DNA of 64,000 nt from Amphiura filiformis (Eukaryota; Echinodermata; Ophiuroidea; Amphilepidida; Amphiuridae): assembly GCF_039555335.1 (NCBI RefSeq), contig NC_092642.1, forward strand, positions 19,021,151-19,085,150. The letters are read 5' to 3'. A program made the position numbers and the translations under genes. Under the pieces are notes generated by a model. It did no database searches and was not told the origin of the DNA. It was given only the letters and a program-made list of their open reading frames with translations. Shown here piece by piece: positions 12,501 through 21,959 of the stretch; positions within the stretch are counted from its first letter, which is position 1; each line of letters begins with the position of its first letter.

Positions 12501-15500
12501 TAAAGCCCTATAGTTCAATCAAGGATCGTATAGTTAAAATGTGAAATATTCAAAATGCGAAACATTCAAAATGCGAAACATTCAAAATGCGAAACATTCA
12601 AAATGCGAAACATTCAAAATGTGAAACATTCAAAATGTGAAACATTCAAAATGTGAAACATTGATATTCATGATAAAGCAGTAATCATTCGCCTAATGCA
12701 CTCTCAGAACATTGGATAAAAACGCCCAGCAATGGTTAAGATTCTTGAAGTTGGGCAAAATACAGTTAAATACATGGATGGTCAAACCTATCAATATGGT
12801 ATTTACACGGATTGGGTCAATTTACCAAAATTACCAATGTTGGTTAAAAGTTCATGGTCACATAGTGTTCCTTTGCGAACTGTGATTGGTAATTTGTGTT
12901 GGGCAGAAAAATATGCAAATGCATTGCAGACAACAAGATGGCCGATGAGTGCATGGGTTGCTGCAAAGCTTGTGGATTGGGGTCTTCAAGATCTATTCGA
13001 GACCTTTGAAAGTAGGAAATTATATTATAAAGTATATCATTTTATCGGGTATAACACGTAATTTAAGTGTATGCGAATTGAACAATAGCTGAATCATTAC
13101 GTAACAACTTGGCTGACAAATTGTTCCAATTGTTGCAATTGCAAATTACTTCTCTATGTTTCTTGTAACCGTTGTGGTCTGATCCCCTTGTAGGCTTTTT
13201 ATTTAGTGTCGAAATATTAACAATGTGTACAGTGGATTCCGTTACTATTTTGCATGTCTATCTGAAACCTTTAAAAATACAAAACAAACAAACAAAAAAC
13301 AACAATAACAAAATATATCCAACCAAAATATTAAGTTCACAATATAAATTTCAAAAAAAGGGAACAAAAACATTTCATAGCAAGCTTTTATTAACGCTTC
13401 TTCACATAAGTTCAACGCCCTGCCGACTGAGCTAATGGGTCAGATAGAAAAAAACGATACCGATTACCAGTGTGGTTCGACTACATTTATAAATACGTTT
13501 TTACAAAATAATACGCACGTGACCCATCGGCACCAAGACCAGCAAGCGTGACCATATACTCATGCATTGACCACTATACAGAAACGGATTGGAACTCTGT
13601 AGATAAATATCATCAAGTTTGAGTATTAATTGAATAGCAAAATTATTACACATGGGGGTTCCGAATTTGTAATATGTTATCAAAAACAACATTTTGAAAG
13701 TATCTGACGACGGAAACAAAAAAATTCAACGACGGAAACGTTTACAATATAACAACAAAGTTAAACAAAACAGACAATTTTGCTGCACCGTAGTCTCATG
13801 TTGTTCCGTCTTTGCATTCAAATGTATAGGAAGACCACCCGCTATGTAGATGGTCACTTCGAGACTTATTGTCTACAAGCTGTTATGGCAGCGCGGAGGT
13901 GGTCACGTGCGTATTTATAAACACGTATTTATAAATATAGTCGGAGCATACTGATTACTTTGGCATGTTTGAGAGCAGGCTGACTCCTAATTACCTCCAG
14001 GATAACAAGATAACCTACTGTATATACGTGTTAGAAGATACTGAATTTTCACTCTATGGGCACACTTATGGGTGAAAAATGTCTCATACGCATTTGTGAT
14101 TTGATCACTGAGACTGCATTTTTACTTGGGAGGGCATGACAGGTCTGGAAATGAAATAATAAGAGCGCCATTTTCATCTCCATCACCTTTCCCAGAAAAA
14201 TCACAGGTTTGATTTAATTTGATTTAATTATTATTATATCTTTATTTCGCAGAAAGTCGACTCAAATGTCATAAGCAGAAGGAATAAGTCTGAACAGAGT
14301 CTGTATCAGAATGGTAAGTCTGTTGATCCGCTTAAGTTCACGATGTTATATATTAATTTAAGGGGGTACAACACCCCTGGCCAATTTTGAGCTTATTTTT
14401 GTATTTTTCGCAAAAATTAAAATATGTATATTAAAGGGGCAAGGACTACAACTACAGTACTGAAAATTAAGCAACTCAAAGCAAGTAGTTATTGATTTAT
14501 TGATCAAATATTGGTTTCCCTCATTTTTGACTGTAACTCCACAACTGTTGTCTGTGCTGAAATAAAATTTCCAGTGCAGTAGTTGTAGTCCTTGCCCTAT
14601 AATACACATATCTTACTTGTCCCCAATGCGCTATAATTTTTGAGAAAAATGCAAATATGGGCACAAATTGTGCAGGGGTGTAGTACCCCTTTAACACATT
14701 AAAATGACAAAGTGCAATTGACAAATGACGATATCATTAGCGCCACGTATGTAATCTATCCGACGTCATAATGCATAGCCTTTGTGGTGTTTTAAAAAGG
14801 TTAGAGAGGTAACACAAACAACCATGTTTAAATGTTGGGTTATATAAAGGGTAAAAACGTTTTAATAATATTTATAATTTGCTGCAAAACATTACAATAT
14901 TATAATGTATATTTAAAGTGGAACCAACACATCCAGTAGTATAACATTTATCCAGGGACATTAGGACAAATTATTGGCATTCACTAGATAGACAGGGATT
15001 TTATTGCACCATATCCCACAATCATGACAAGTGCAGGTGGTGTTTATATTATGCAGAACAAGTGAAAACTTATCACCTTGTAAAACGTACATAACTCATT
15101 AACAACAATAAATCAAGCAAGTGTTCAAATTATCAACAATGAAAATGAAAAATGTCATGTTTAAACATGTGATAAATAATTATTAAATACACAGTGGAGA
15201 TCGGGAAACCTCGACCAGAACGTAGCACCCGTTCACGCCCTCCAGCGCCACCACCAGAACCAGTGAGGTTACCTCCAGTCCCACCGCCCAAGCAAAAATC
15301 AGCGCAAAGTGAAGAATTATATGAGAACTTAGGTGAAACAGAAGGCACTAGAGTCCCTCCAGAGCCATTGACAAGGTCTCCGCAATCTATGCCAAACCCT
15401 CAACAACAACCGAATAACCAACCTGGGGTCTTTCATGGTGGCGCTCGACCAAGACAACTAATTTCGCCAATTTCGCCAGGTACCATGTTTGTTTATTATC

Positions 15501-18500
15501 ATATGAAAATGAAGAGTTCAGATGATGAAAGCGATATACGCCATCGCTGACACGTGTTCTTCATAATTGTTATTATATTATTGTACAGACTTGACATTTA
15601 GTATGAAATATTTTTCGCAAAATTCAACGACTGGTCTTGATGGAGCCTGCATAAACCGCACGGACTAAATATTAATTGCGGTGTGTCGGGAGATGGTGTA
15701 AAATAATTGTTTGATAGAAAATGTGCTTTTCATGAGTTTACATTAATGGTGCTCATAATGTAGTAAAATTAACTAAAGTGACGGATTTAGGGAGGCTGAA
15801 TTTGATCTTTTTGGGGGACACAATTTCGGACTTTATGCAACATTGTCTGGTTATTATCAAATTTATTTGGGTTTGAGGTGATATTTCGTAAACTTCGTCA
15901 GCAATTGGCATGGGTCAAAGCTGAAATATACTTTCAATATACCAATTTTTAGAAAATGGGAGGAGCTTAAAATATGGCTCTTAAACGTGATACCTACTCA
16001 GAAAGTTTGAAGCCCCCTGGGGTCAAATGTTATAAACTTATGGTTGCGCGGATTCCTGGTTGTCAAATGAACTCACGCTGTTTCTTTGTGTACAGTAAGT
16101 TTATAACATTTGGCCCCAGGGGGTCATTCAAACTTTCTGAGTGCGTACCACATTTATAAGACATATTTTTAAAGATCCTCCCGCTTTCAAAACTGGTAGA
16201 TTACAAGTGCATTTCAGTTCTGACGAAAACTTATTGGTATTAAGATTCAGTAAATATCACCTCAAACCTCAATACATTTGTTAATATCACAATAATCTTG
16301 CTAAAATTCGGAAATTTTACTCCCACAAAACTCAAATTCAGTCTCCTTAAATCCGCCATTTTAAGATAATTAACTACATTATCAGCGACATAATGTAAAC
16401 TCATGGAAAGCACATTTTCTATCGAACAATTATTTTAAACCATCTCCCGACACACTCCAATTAATATTTAGCCCGTCCGGTTTATGCAGACCCCTTCCAG
16501 ACCAGTCTTGGAATGTTGCGAAAAAATATTCCATACTAAATGTCAAGTCTGTAATTAATTATTGATAATTTAATACTCTGACGAATATCATAAGAAACGA
16601 TTTCTCAAATAATAAATGAATAGCTCAGCATTCATTAAAATCGAAAAAGAATTGACCTTTTCGGTAAATCCCATAACCCTTTGCGAGTACACCTGAGAAC
16701 TCGTCATTTTACGTCACGCCGACTTGCAATGCGCAGTAACGATGTTCGATAAACGATGTGCGCATCGGCGCAGAACGGCGTGACGCAAAATGACGAGTTC
16801 TTAGGTGTACTCGCAAAGGGTTGCGGGATTTACCGAAAAGGTCAATCAAGTATACAAAATAATTATGTAGACATAAGTTACGGATTTACAACTTGGCATA
16901 CACTAATACAGGAATGGTGAATAAATAATATCTGACAAATGACATTGTCTTGTTGTTCCATCGCAAAATGCAGTTCATTTTCTACATGTGACCTTTGTTT
17001 GGGACACCCTTTATGTATACCTTTTATTTGAACCCCTTCTTTGTATCATTTATCTAAGGGCAACGGTGTTTTTCTTCTTTCCCCAGGTTACACTTACACT
17101 CCACAACAAGTACCACAGCCCAAGCCAGGAGCAATTGATCAGCTGCGAGGTATTCAGTCTGGAGGTGTGGAAAATATGCTGCGGAGAGATTTGCAAAACT
17201 TTCTGTCACCTGGATCACAGACAGTCCATCATACAGCACCGACGATTCCTCAAGATACCATGGATACTGGGTTCCAACCACAAGCCGCTACTGTGTTTCC
17301 AGTAACTCCAGGTATTGATATAAATTCAGTATGTGCTCCAAAATCAATTAAAAGGAAATTAAAAGGAAAAGAATAATTGAGTCGACCCTGATAACCAACT
17401 GAGGTGCAAATGAAGGCGTATATCTATAAATTCTGATGTACCATATCCCTTTTCATGGTTAAATCGTGAATGGGAAGTACATGTAATTATTTTGTATAAT
17501 GTGCATTCATTGTTTTATTTATTCTTTTCTTGCCGCAGGTCAAGGTTATATCCCGCCAGCCACAGTAACGTGTACATCAACTTCAGGTATTGATATAAAT
17601 ACACTCTGATAGACTTCTACATTTAGAAAAAAATGAAAAGAACACAAAGAAACCATTTTTTGAATCTGATACTTCCATCGTTAGAATGAGATGCAAGAAA
17701 ACAGGCCATTATGATACTTTAGAATATCTTACTCTCCTTTTGTATTTTTGCAGTCCCGCAGATGGTTCTTCAGAAAGAGATTCAACTTCAACACAATATC
17801 AAAGCCGTGCATTGTTTCAGTAGGTTTATTGCTATTTGCACCGAAAACTACGTCGCTGTCTATGACATGGAAAGAATCGGAGTTACCCAGCCAGAATACA
17901 CTTTGGCGTCACCTGATTGGAATAGCTTTCCTGGAGACGTCACCGCGACCGATGTGAGCATCTTAGCTGTAGTCTTCGGTGATCCCAATATATATGTATT
18001 TGATAAGATGCACAGCAGTCGCGAGAAAACAAAGGTCAAGATATCCAAGCAGGCTGACCCGCGTGCCATACAGGCTGGTCACGGGAAAGTCATTGTTGTC
18101 ACAAATGGCTTGAAACTCCGAATCTTCTTGCTGCCCGATTTCAAGCTAAAGAGTATGTATTCAATTAGTAGCCCCCCTTCCACCATTCACTTAAACCAAT
18201 GCTCGTTACTGGTTGCTACTACCAATATCATCCTGAGGTATCCCATTGATAACATGGGAAAGAAGATCACTATCTATACGAGCGACCTAGGGCTAGGCAA
18301 TTGTAAAGGAGCCATGCTTCGTATTCAAAGTCATGACCCTAAAATTTTGGATCCCTTTTATGTTCTTTCTGAGGCTCAGTTCCGTGGTACCATACATTGT
18401 TTTGCATGGAATCGGAAAAAGAAACAGTTCGTCAATGCCGGTTGCATTGCAAAAAACATCCCCGCTATGATTTGGAAAGGCATGCATATTTCAGAAACTG

Positions 18501-18580
18501 GGCAGGTAGTAGTAGCATGTGAGCCTAACAGGCTGCAGATTTACAGGCCCTACCAGTATCTTCTGCAAGTAAGTGCTTAG
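118..18580 (+). CDS. Kinase-TIR-proline-rich-propeller protein, 5' partial
   Basis: Sixteen exons join in one frame with GT-AG borders: 118-260, 1387-1445, 2075-2221, 3475-3575, 4212-4346, 5661-5744, 6017-6062, 6925-7044, 8249-8350, 8613-8813, 9012-9076, 14253-14313, 15195-15479, 17087-17311, 17539-17586 and 17754-18580, about 882 residues to the stop at 18578. Domains in order: kinase C-lobe (DFG to subdomain XI), Ser-rich linker, TIR, Pro-rich linker, propeller-like C-terminus. The kinase N-lobe must lie left of the window. The TKL kinase and TIR calls rest on clear motifs; the propeller is a fold guess. From the families, the protein should act in cytosolic innate or cell-death signalling, with TIR as NADase or scaffold; its role is inferred. 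No frameshift was seen, although many transposons sit in its introns. An unrecognised exon or alternative splicing could change details. I know no standard gene name for this architecture. Confidence 0.85.
262..449. repeat. (ATT)n microsatellite
   Basis: Nearly pure TTA/ATT trinucleotide tract in the kinase intron, followed at 450-475 by two or more GACCTACCTT units. It abuts the 3' end of the minus-strand retroelement and may be its simple-repeat tail. Confidence 0.95.
460..1312 (-). mobile_element. 5'-truncated RTE-like non-LTR retrotransposon
   Basis: The minus strand encodes the end of a reverse transcriptase: FADDIVLIAENERDLQ (FADD active site near 1256-1285), YKFIYLGGAITQRG, MYGSETWTLKR, LRKIMGVTRLDKIRN, KRLKYFGHVNRM and GERPRGRPAKKWTDCVK, the usual tail of RTE-type ORFs. 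The frame shifts near 870-950. It is bounded on both sides by (ATT)n. Confidence 0.85.
1313..1382. repeat. (ATT)n microsatellite
   Basis: Second ATT tract at the truncated 5' end of the retroelement, ending four bases before the acceptor of kinase exon 1387-1445. Confidence 0.9.
2341..2949 (+). mobile_element. Penelope-like RT fragment between inverted repeats
   Basis: Plus-strand reading gives FTHEEETDSKIPFLDTLI, a stop, then LLVYRKKTETDWYLNFNSQH, TVRTLMDRKD and VTEEEDKQ, the YRKxTxTDxYLxF-HP block typical of Penelope-like RTs. About 100-bp inverted repeats flank it (2341-2440 and 2851-2949, sharing GATGGCGAAAG and AAACTTGACAG), like Penelope pseudo-LTRs. It lies in the kinase intron 2222-3474. 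Confidence 0.75.
3110..3421. mobile_element. hAT-like MITE
   Basis: Terminal inverted repeats CAGTGGCGTAG / CTATGCCACTG with flanking 8-base near duplication AATATAAC (3102-3109) and AGTATAAC (3422-3429). The 8-bp target duplication and CAGTGGCG ends are hAT signatures. No transposase. Confidence 0.8.
4212..6062 (+). CDS. Ser-rich linker exons between kinase and TIR
   Basis: Exons 4212-4346, 5661-5744 and 6017-6062 give about 88 residues with many Ser, Gly and Thr (for example SSDWSSMSSGSSAG). There is no fold signature. In RIPK proteins such Ser-rich intermediate segments link the kinase to interaction domains and are often phosphorylated; that role is inferred here. All junctions keep frame. 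The introns on each side hold two large foldback elements of one family. Confidence 0.7.
4541..4566. repeat. Perfect 26-bp palindrome
   Basis: ATTTCTGGTCAAA and its exact reverse complement meet without spacer. Further GTCAAATTTGAC-like motifs lie within 4497-4600. Intronic; function unknown. Confidence 0.9.
4714..5379. mobile_element. TTAA foldback MITE, copy A
   Basis: Long hairpin of about 666 bp with arms meeting near 5040 (AAAACACCAAAA / TTTTTGG). Outer ends GGGAAGGGG..CCAGATCCC. Right flank TTAA at 5380; left flank TTTA. Same family as 6115-6772 and 54647-55305. Confidence 0.85.
5765..5925. repeat. Imperfect GAGAATGCC tandem repeat
   Basis: Five degenerate units of about 30 bp with core TCGGAGAATGCC followed by a TTTAAT stretch, just after exon 5661-5744. 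Confidence 0.7.
6115..6772. mobile_element. TTAA foldback MITE, copy B
   Basis: Same family as 4714-5379, with intact TTAA on both flanks (6111-6114 and 6773-6776) and ends GGGCTGGGG / CAGATCCC. A TTAA target suggests piggyBac-type mobilisation. Non-coding. Confidence 0.85.
6925..8813 (+). CDS. TIR domain exons
   Basis: Exons 6925-7044, 8249-8350 and 8613-8813 encode a full TIR domain of about 135 residues. Box 1 is KKHVMISYQWDAQE; the BB-loop region is FDVWMDVDRM followed by NMNERMAEAVEGA; the strand C/helix C part is ILVCFSKKYQES then NAMKELGYA; strand D is IKLIPLRYEDY; the end is GFIINTLLYYDI. This is the subtype with MISYQWD start common in invertebrate multidomain TIR proteins, not the Toll-receptor subtype. 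The Glu of MKEL, about residue 313 of the visible protein, aligns with the catalytic Glu of NADase TIRs (SARM1 and plant TIRs). Its codon is split between 8350 and 8613. Confidence 0.9.
7380..7660. repeat. Dispersed repeat, shared with 35700-36235
   Basis: Shares long blocks such as CTCATTTTGCTAGTGGCAGT and AATAGCTCTAGTCTTTGTTT with 35700-35960. The edge GACCATCCACCACAAACC matches, inverted, the edge at about 36195-36232. Confidence 0.75.
7643..7879 (+). CDS. Unrecognised 78-codon ORF in TIR intron
   Basis: Open frame with natural composition (SVSVADTLHAVKEAQRRGES, ending FIDNPSNIY). Its first codons overlap the dispersed repeat ending near 7660. I do not recognise a family. It could be a captured gene fragment, an alternative exon, or chance. 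Flanking exons splice past it in frame. Confidence 0.2.
   Translation: MFRYVLTMRGHSSHLFDPTRKPHLNPSRSVSVADTLHAVKEAQRRGESTIDLPVRAKCPTSAKFSQRRHFIDNPSNIY
9012..17586 (+). CDS. Proline-rich adaptor-like linker exons
   Basis: Exons 9012-9076, 14253-14313, 15195-15479, 17087-17311 and 17539-17586 give about 228 residues without a globular domain. Exon 15195-15479 is dense in PxxP motifs (PPAPPPEP, LPPVPPPKQ), typical SH3 or WW ligands, and carries ELYENL, a YxxL-type site that could bind an SH2 domain once phosphorylated. Exon 17087-17311 is Gln/Pro rich. The intron 9077-14252 is about 5.2 kb and holds a LINE with a nested element. Adaptor binding is inferred from motifs only. Confidence 0.7.
9325..11413 (+). 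mobile_element. CR1/L2-like LINE, degraded
   Basis: Plus-strand fragments of a Jockey-group ORF2: DVLDQHAPLVTRTRNARIRQ, RRLRRKHEKKWRQTRL, LDPIPTWLLKE, SYRPVANIPFLSKLIEK, LDLSAAFDTVNH, GLPQGSILGP, YADDIQ, then after an internal deletion APALWNSLPSELRTAASLPS. The 3' end is ATAAATGCTTTG plus (TGTAA)3. Frameshifts at about 10322 and 11000. It sits in intron 9077-14252. Confidence 0.9.
9468..9925. mobile_element. 458-bp insertion inside the LINE
   Basis: Element with inverted G/C-run ends (CGGGGGGGGGGCACTTCAA / TTGGAGTGCCCCCCCCGGGG), flanked by direct copies of GGTACAACTC at 9458-9467 and 9926-9935. Inside are repeats of GGGGTCATTGGGTGA/GGGTCTTTGGGTGA. The host LINE frame (PWYN|SEIHHARR) is continuous across the insert. 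Confidence 0.85.
11414..12534. other. Intronic, no gene; polypurine tract inside
   Basis: Within intron 9077-14252. A purine-rich GGGAGG/GAGAGA tract spans about 11835-12060 and accounts for open frames on both strands. No exon or RNA gene seen. Confidence 0.6.
12535..12662. repeat. 16-bp tandem repeat, 8 copies
   Basis: Unit CAAAATGCGAAACATT with a C/T variant (GCGAAA early, GTGAAA late); exact 16-bp register from 12551 to 12662, the first unit degenerate. Confidence 0.95.
12732..13061 (+). CDS. Unrecognised 109-codon ORF in intron
   Basis: ATG-started open frame right after the 16-bp repeats. The stretch WVAAKLVDWGLQDLFETFES loosely resembles a SAM-domain helix pair (V..L...GL..Y...F), but the rest has no match I know. 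No splice link to the host gene is needed. Could be a retrocopy, transposon remnant or chance. Confidence 0.25.
   Translation: MVKILEVGQNTVKYMDGQTYQYGIYTDWVNLPKLPMLVKSSWSHSVPLRTVIGNLCWAEKYANALQTTRWPMSAWVAAKLVDWGLQDLFETFESRKLYYKVYHFIGYNT
13062..13477. other. Intronic, nothing recognised
   Basis: AT-rich intron sequence between the 109-codon ORF and the next MITE. No exon, RNA gene or repeat structure seen. Confidence 0.5.
13478..13943. mobile_element. Foldback MITE
   Basis: Imperfect inverted ends of about 45 bp: CGACTACATTTATAAATACG..CGCACGTGACC at the left and its reverse complement at the right. No coding potential. Confidence 0.7.
14362..14690. mobile_element. TTAA MITE with AGGGGTACTACACCCCTG-type ends
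   Basis: Flanked by TTAA at 14358-14361 and 14691-14694. Ends GGGGGTACAACACCCCTG and CAGGGGTGTAGTACCCCT are inverted; an inner pair AAGGACTACAACTAC / GTTGTAGTCCTTGCCC also folds. Begins 45 bases after exon 14253-14313. Confidence 0.85.
15584..16553. mobile_element. 970-bp foldback element
   Basis: Arms of about 450 bp: TACAGACTTGACATTTAGTA at the left is answered by TACTAAATGTCAAGTCTGTA at the right. The centre lies near 16045-16095 between CCCCCTGGGGTCAAATGTTA and its complement. Ends 530 bases before exon 17087. A related fragment is at 21018-21090. Confidence 0.85.
16651..16846. mobile_element. Short foldback MITE
   Basis: Inverted arms of about 72 bp: ATTGACCTTTTCGGTAAATC .. AACTCGTCATTTTACGTCACG, mirrored at 16776-16846, with a 54-bp loop. 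Target bases not resolved. Confidence 0.85.
17754..18580 (+). CDS. Propeller-like C-terminal exon
   Basis: One long exon of 275 residues ends at TAG 18578-18580. The sequence alternates short hydrophobic strands with turns (FIAICTENYVAVYD, LAVVFGDPNIYVFD, VIVVTNGLKLRIFLL, LLVATTNIILRY, VVVACEPNRLQIYRPY), a repeat of about 40-50 residues that fits five or six blades of a WD40/NHL-type beta-propeller. WD dipeptides are absent, so no Pfam family is assigned. A strong donor CAA|GTAAGT begins at 18569, three codons before the stop, so a longer C-terminus by splicing is possible; no downstream exon was recognised. Confidence 0.65.
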
Positions 18581-19156
18581 TAGTACAAAAGTCCCAAAGT
18601 GGGCCCCAACAGAGTCGAGAAACAATCGGACTTGAATAGAGTTTTGATATCTTTTGCACAATCTATGAAGTTATCAGTGAATCCGTGGATAGTTTACATT
18701 CTACAAACTGAACATGTGTCACCTTTATCTAGTTATATCATAAAGTACAAACAATCTCTGGCTGACATATTTTGACGTCATACTGATGGGGTTGTCCCAT
18801 TCTCCTGCTAGTATTACCAGAGATTAATAATTTATGCATAGTATTTGACAAAAAAAAAGTATACTAGCTAGAAGTATCCATGTCTTCCCACCATACCAGC
18901 TGACATTGACATCGAATGTGGCATAAGTATAAACTTTCTTTAATTAATAATTGACAGCAGTCATACAGTTAGGGTTGTAACACAGTGCATGAATATTTCA
19001 AATTTGGGAAGTACTCTTTTGCCGATCCGGGTCGACAGGCAAGTTTTCCATTATACACTTCCATGTTCTCGCTGCCTTGTTGTTTGTATAAGCGACTACT
19101 TAGTCATATTTACCCTGACCAATCGACAGCAGCTCTTAAGCAGCGCGGTGATATTT
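18581..19156. other. Downstream of gene 1, nothing recognised
   Basis: AT-rich sequence after the TAG stop. Expected to hold the 3' UTR or a further exon if donor 18569 is used; neither could be identified. Confidence 0.4.
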
Positions 19157-19290
19157 AGTAGATGTGGCATTTAAGACAGAAACATCACCATATGCAAATT
19201 AGGGTTAGGTGTTAAAGGTTAGGGTCTGGGTAAAGATTAGGTTCAGGGGTTATGTTTTGGGGTATTTTGTCTTAAATGCCACATTTACCT
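19157..19290. mobile_element. Small MITE
   Basis: ATGTGGCATTTAAGACA at the left and TGTCTTAAATGCCACAT at the right are perfect inverted ends around a GGTTAGGG-like low-complexity core. Confidence 0.75.
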
Positions 19291-19750
19291 AATATTTTAA
19301 GGATATTTGTCTAACATGGAGCTATTTGTAAACTACACGCGCCAAGTGGAAGTGCGCTTTATGCTATCATGTCATAAGTCAACTAACATAAATTGGAAAC
19401 ATTTGGAGGGACATTCCTTTCAAAATCAATAAAACGAGTAGCGGTGTTTGACTATCAGTATCATCGAAAAAAAAAAGGAAAAAGTGGTTTTAGCACAGAA
19501 TATTTAGAAGCCAATTTTGGAGGAAACTGAGCCGGAAGGGAGGAGGACGTGACAGGACTGTTAACTTTTCGGAATTGCTTGGAGTTAAATATTGTCAAAC
19601 AAGGGCATATCGGGATGGATATGTTTGGCAACTAAAATAATATTGGTCACCACGACTTTTTTTTTTCTAGGGCGCTCTAGAATCTAAAAGATGGGTTTGG
19701 TCGAATACCTTATAGTCTGGTGAATTCAGAAGACTTTGAATAGTAAACCA

Positions 19751-19842
19751 GCCAAAGTTTGTCATCTAAGCCAAAGCTTGTCATCTAAGCCAAAGTTTGT
19801 CATCTAAGCCAAAGCTTGTCATCTAAGCCAAAGCTTGTCATC
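19751..19842. repeat. 19-bp tandem repeat, about 5 copies
   Basis: Unit GCCAAAGCTTGTCATCTAA with a TTTG/CTTG variant. Confidence 0.95.
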
Positions 19843-20167
19843 CAAATTGTATCAGACAATGTCAGACATTCACTAGACTTATACTAAAAGTCAAGTTTTG
19901 ATGGGATACCACTATACCACTATTTTGAAATGTGAAGTCAAATGATACACAAATAACCCATTTTCATTATGAAAATGGGAAAAACAGGAGGTCGAATGAG
20001 GCCAAACAACTCTTCTTTGGCCTTACCCAGAGACGATACTGTGAGACTATACAATTCTTGGTGTATTGGCAAACTAGTATATCCTTTGCAATACTCAGGT
20101 ATAAATGGTTAACTTTTTATAATGTAATTATCAAACTATCTTTATTCGAGTGAAACACTTAAGTACA

Positions 20168-20391
20168 AGCTGTATCAAAATCATTGGTATCCATCCATTT
20201 TTATTGAAAATGGAGGAGTCTGACTTTAAATATCAAAATTCAACATAAGGTGTGTAGATTAATTGTATAACAACAAGTCATAAACATAACATTCCGGACA
20301 TTTTACGAGTATCCAATGTTGCAGTTTGCAAGAGGTAGGCTTTTTAATAAACATCCAAATTGATGGGTACCAATCATTTTGATACAGCCTG
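20168..20391. mobile_element. Foldback MITE
   Basis: GCTGTATCAAAATCATTGGT at the left is mirrored by ACCAATCATTTTGATACAGC at the right. Confidence 0.75.
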
Positions 20392-21959
20392 TATCTTTCA
20401 GATGTCGTATGGAATAGATGTTGTACTTAGATTTTTCGAAATCACATGAAAAGAGAGTGTTTTTTCTCATTTTGGTGTCTTTTTCAAATGATCTTGTTTG
20501 CAAACTGAAAGAGATACAACCATAAAACTTTCACATAATGGACAAGACATTATTCTATCATTTGAATCATGTGAATGTGAAGTTATAGGCCAATCAAACT
20601 AAGGTATCACCCACCACTAATTGCAACCGAAACCATTTAATCACCATTCATTTCAGAAAAGTAGCCTACATTTTAAGCAGTAGAGGTGTACATGTAAAAT
20701 GTAAAATATCACTGTCAGATTATATTAATTGTGATCTGAATAAATGAGGTAAAACAAAGATGAGTATTTGATTATTTTATGATACGATTTATTGTAATTG
20801 TCAAAAATGTCACTATGTATAAGAAATATAAATATAAGAAATCTACAAAACTTGGGTTCTGTCAAATACTGTTTAAATTGTTTTGGGATGAATTCTGAGG
20901 TCATTGGGCTCTTCCAGTTGGCCCTACCGCTACAGAGACAATTGTGACAGCTCGAGTCGAAAATCATAAAACAAATGGAAATAAGAAAGAAAAAAAAAGA
21001 ACAAAAAAGTGCAGACACCATGCAGACCAGTCTTGGAATTTTGCGAAAAATATTCCATACTTATGTCAATCTGTAAATGTCGGGCAATGTCCCTTTAAAC
21101 ACATTTATCTCGGTACAAACAACAACGGAAGTAGTGGAAATTGTGGGGCCAAATTTCAAAGCAACTATAATGTGACGGCTCATATATCCCCGTTGCCTTA
21201 TAGAACATATGATCCAAACTAAATCATATCTAAATATAACAAAACTGTGTTTACATTTCTGTCACATCTTTGTCTATTTAGCTCTCACAAAAGTACTCCG
21301 CATGTTTGGGGAATCTTTAGCATTACAGTTTATAACCGAATATTAGTATAATCTCCATTTGTGTTCTAAAAATTGTCAATTATTATGTTGGGTATTCTGG
21401 GGTTTCGCCACAAAGAAGAGAGAGCTAGGGAAGGGTAGTAACATTAAGTTTCCTTAGGAAATAATAATGACAGCACAAAGTATTCTAAAGTCTCTGAATA
21501 TCATATACTGTTGTTAACATCCCAGATCTGCATTAATAGTGATCATCTATATCCTAATAACATTGAGCAATGTTACCATACAAAAAGCTGCTCTGTGCAA
21601 TATTCCTATACAGTTTCGCAAGACCTGAGTGAAATAGAATAGTCAAGCTGGCAACAGTAAAACGATTTCTTGTTTCACATGTATTTATTATCGTTATCGT
21701 TTTTGGCACACACACATTCGAACTTTTTCATTTTATAGCGCTTACGTTCCTGAACAATGTAATGCAATCCTGGACCTCAACAACAATAAGCATGGTAATT
21801 CCACGGACAATTCCCGATTGAGGCATGACCCGCGTTGACTGGTACGATCACAATATTTACACGTACACGCTTGTAGGGTTAGATAAAGGTGATCACAGTA
21901 ATTTGCCTTGCGCCGCGTGCATGGCAACTTTACTCGCGCCATTTGGTGATTACAAGATC
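20392..21959. other. Upstream of discoidin gene, no gene seen
   Basis: Contains a fragment (about 21018-21090) related to the 15584-16553 foldback element. Possible promoter of gene 2 lies here, but no core element could be assigned. Confidence 0.4.

Noticed and set aside
12535-12662. CRISPR-like regular repeats
   Set aside because: Units are contiguous with no spacers, in a eukaryotic intron: a plain tandem repeat.
19200-19262. TTAGGG-like words suggesting telomeric repeat
   Set aside because: Units are irregular (GGTTAGGTG, GGTTAGGGTC) and lie in the core of a small MITE.
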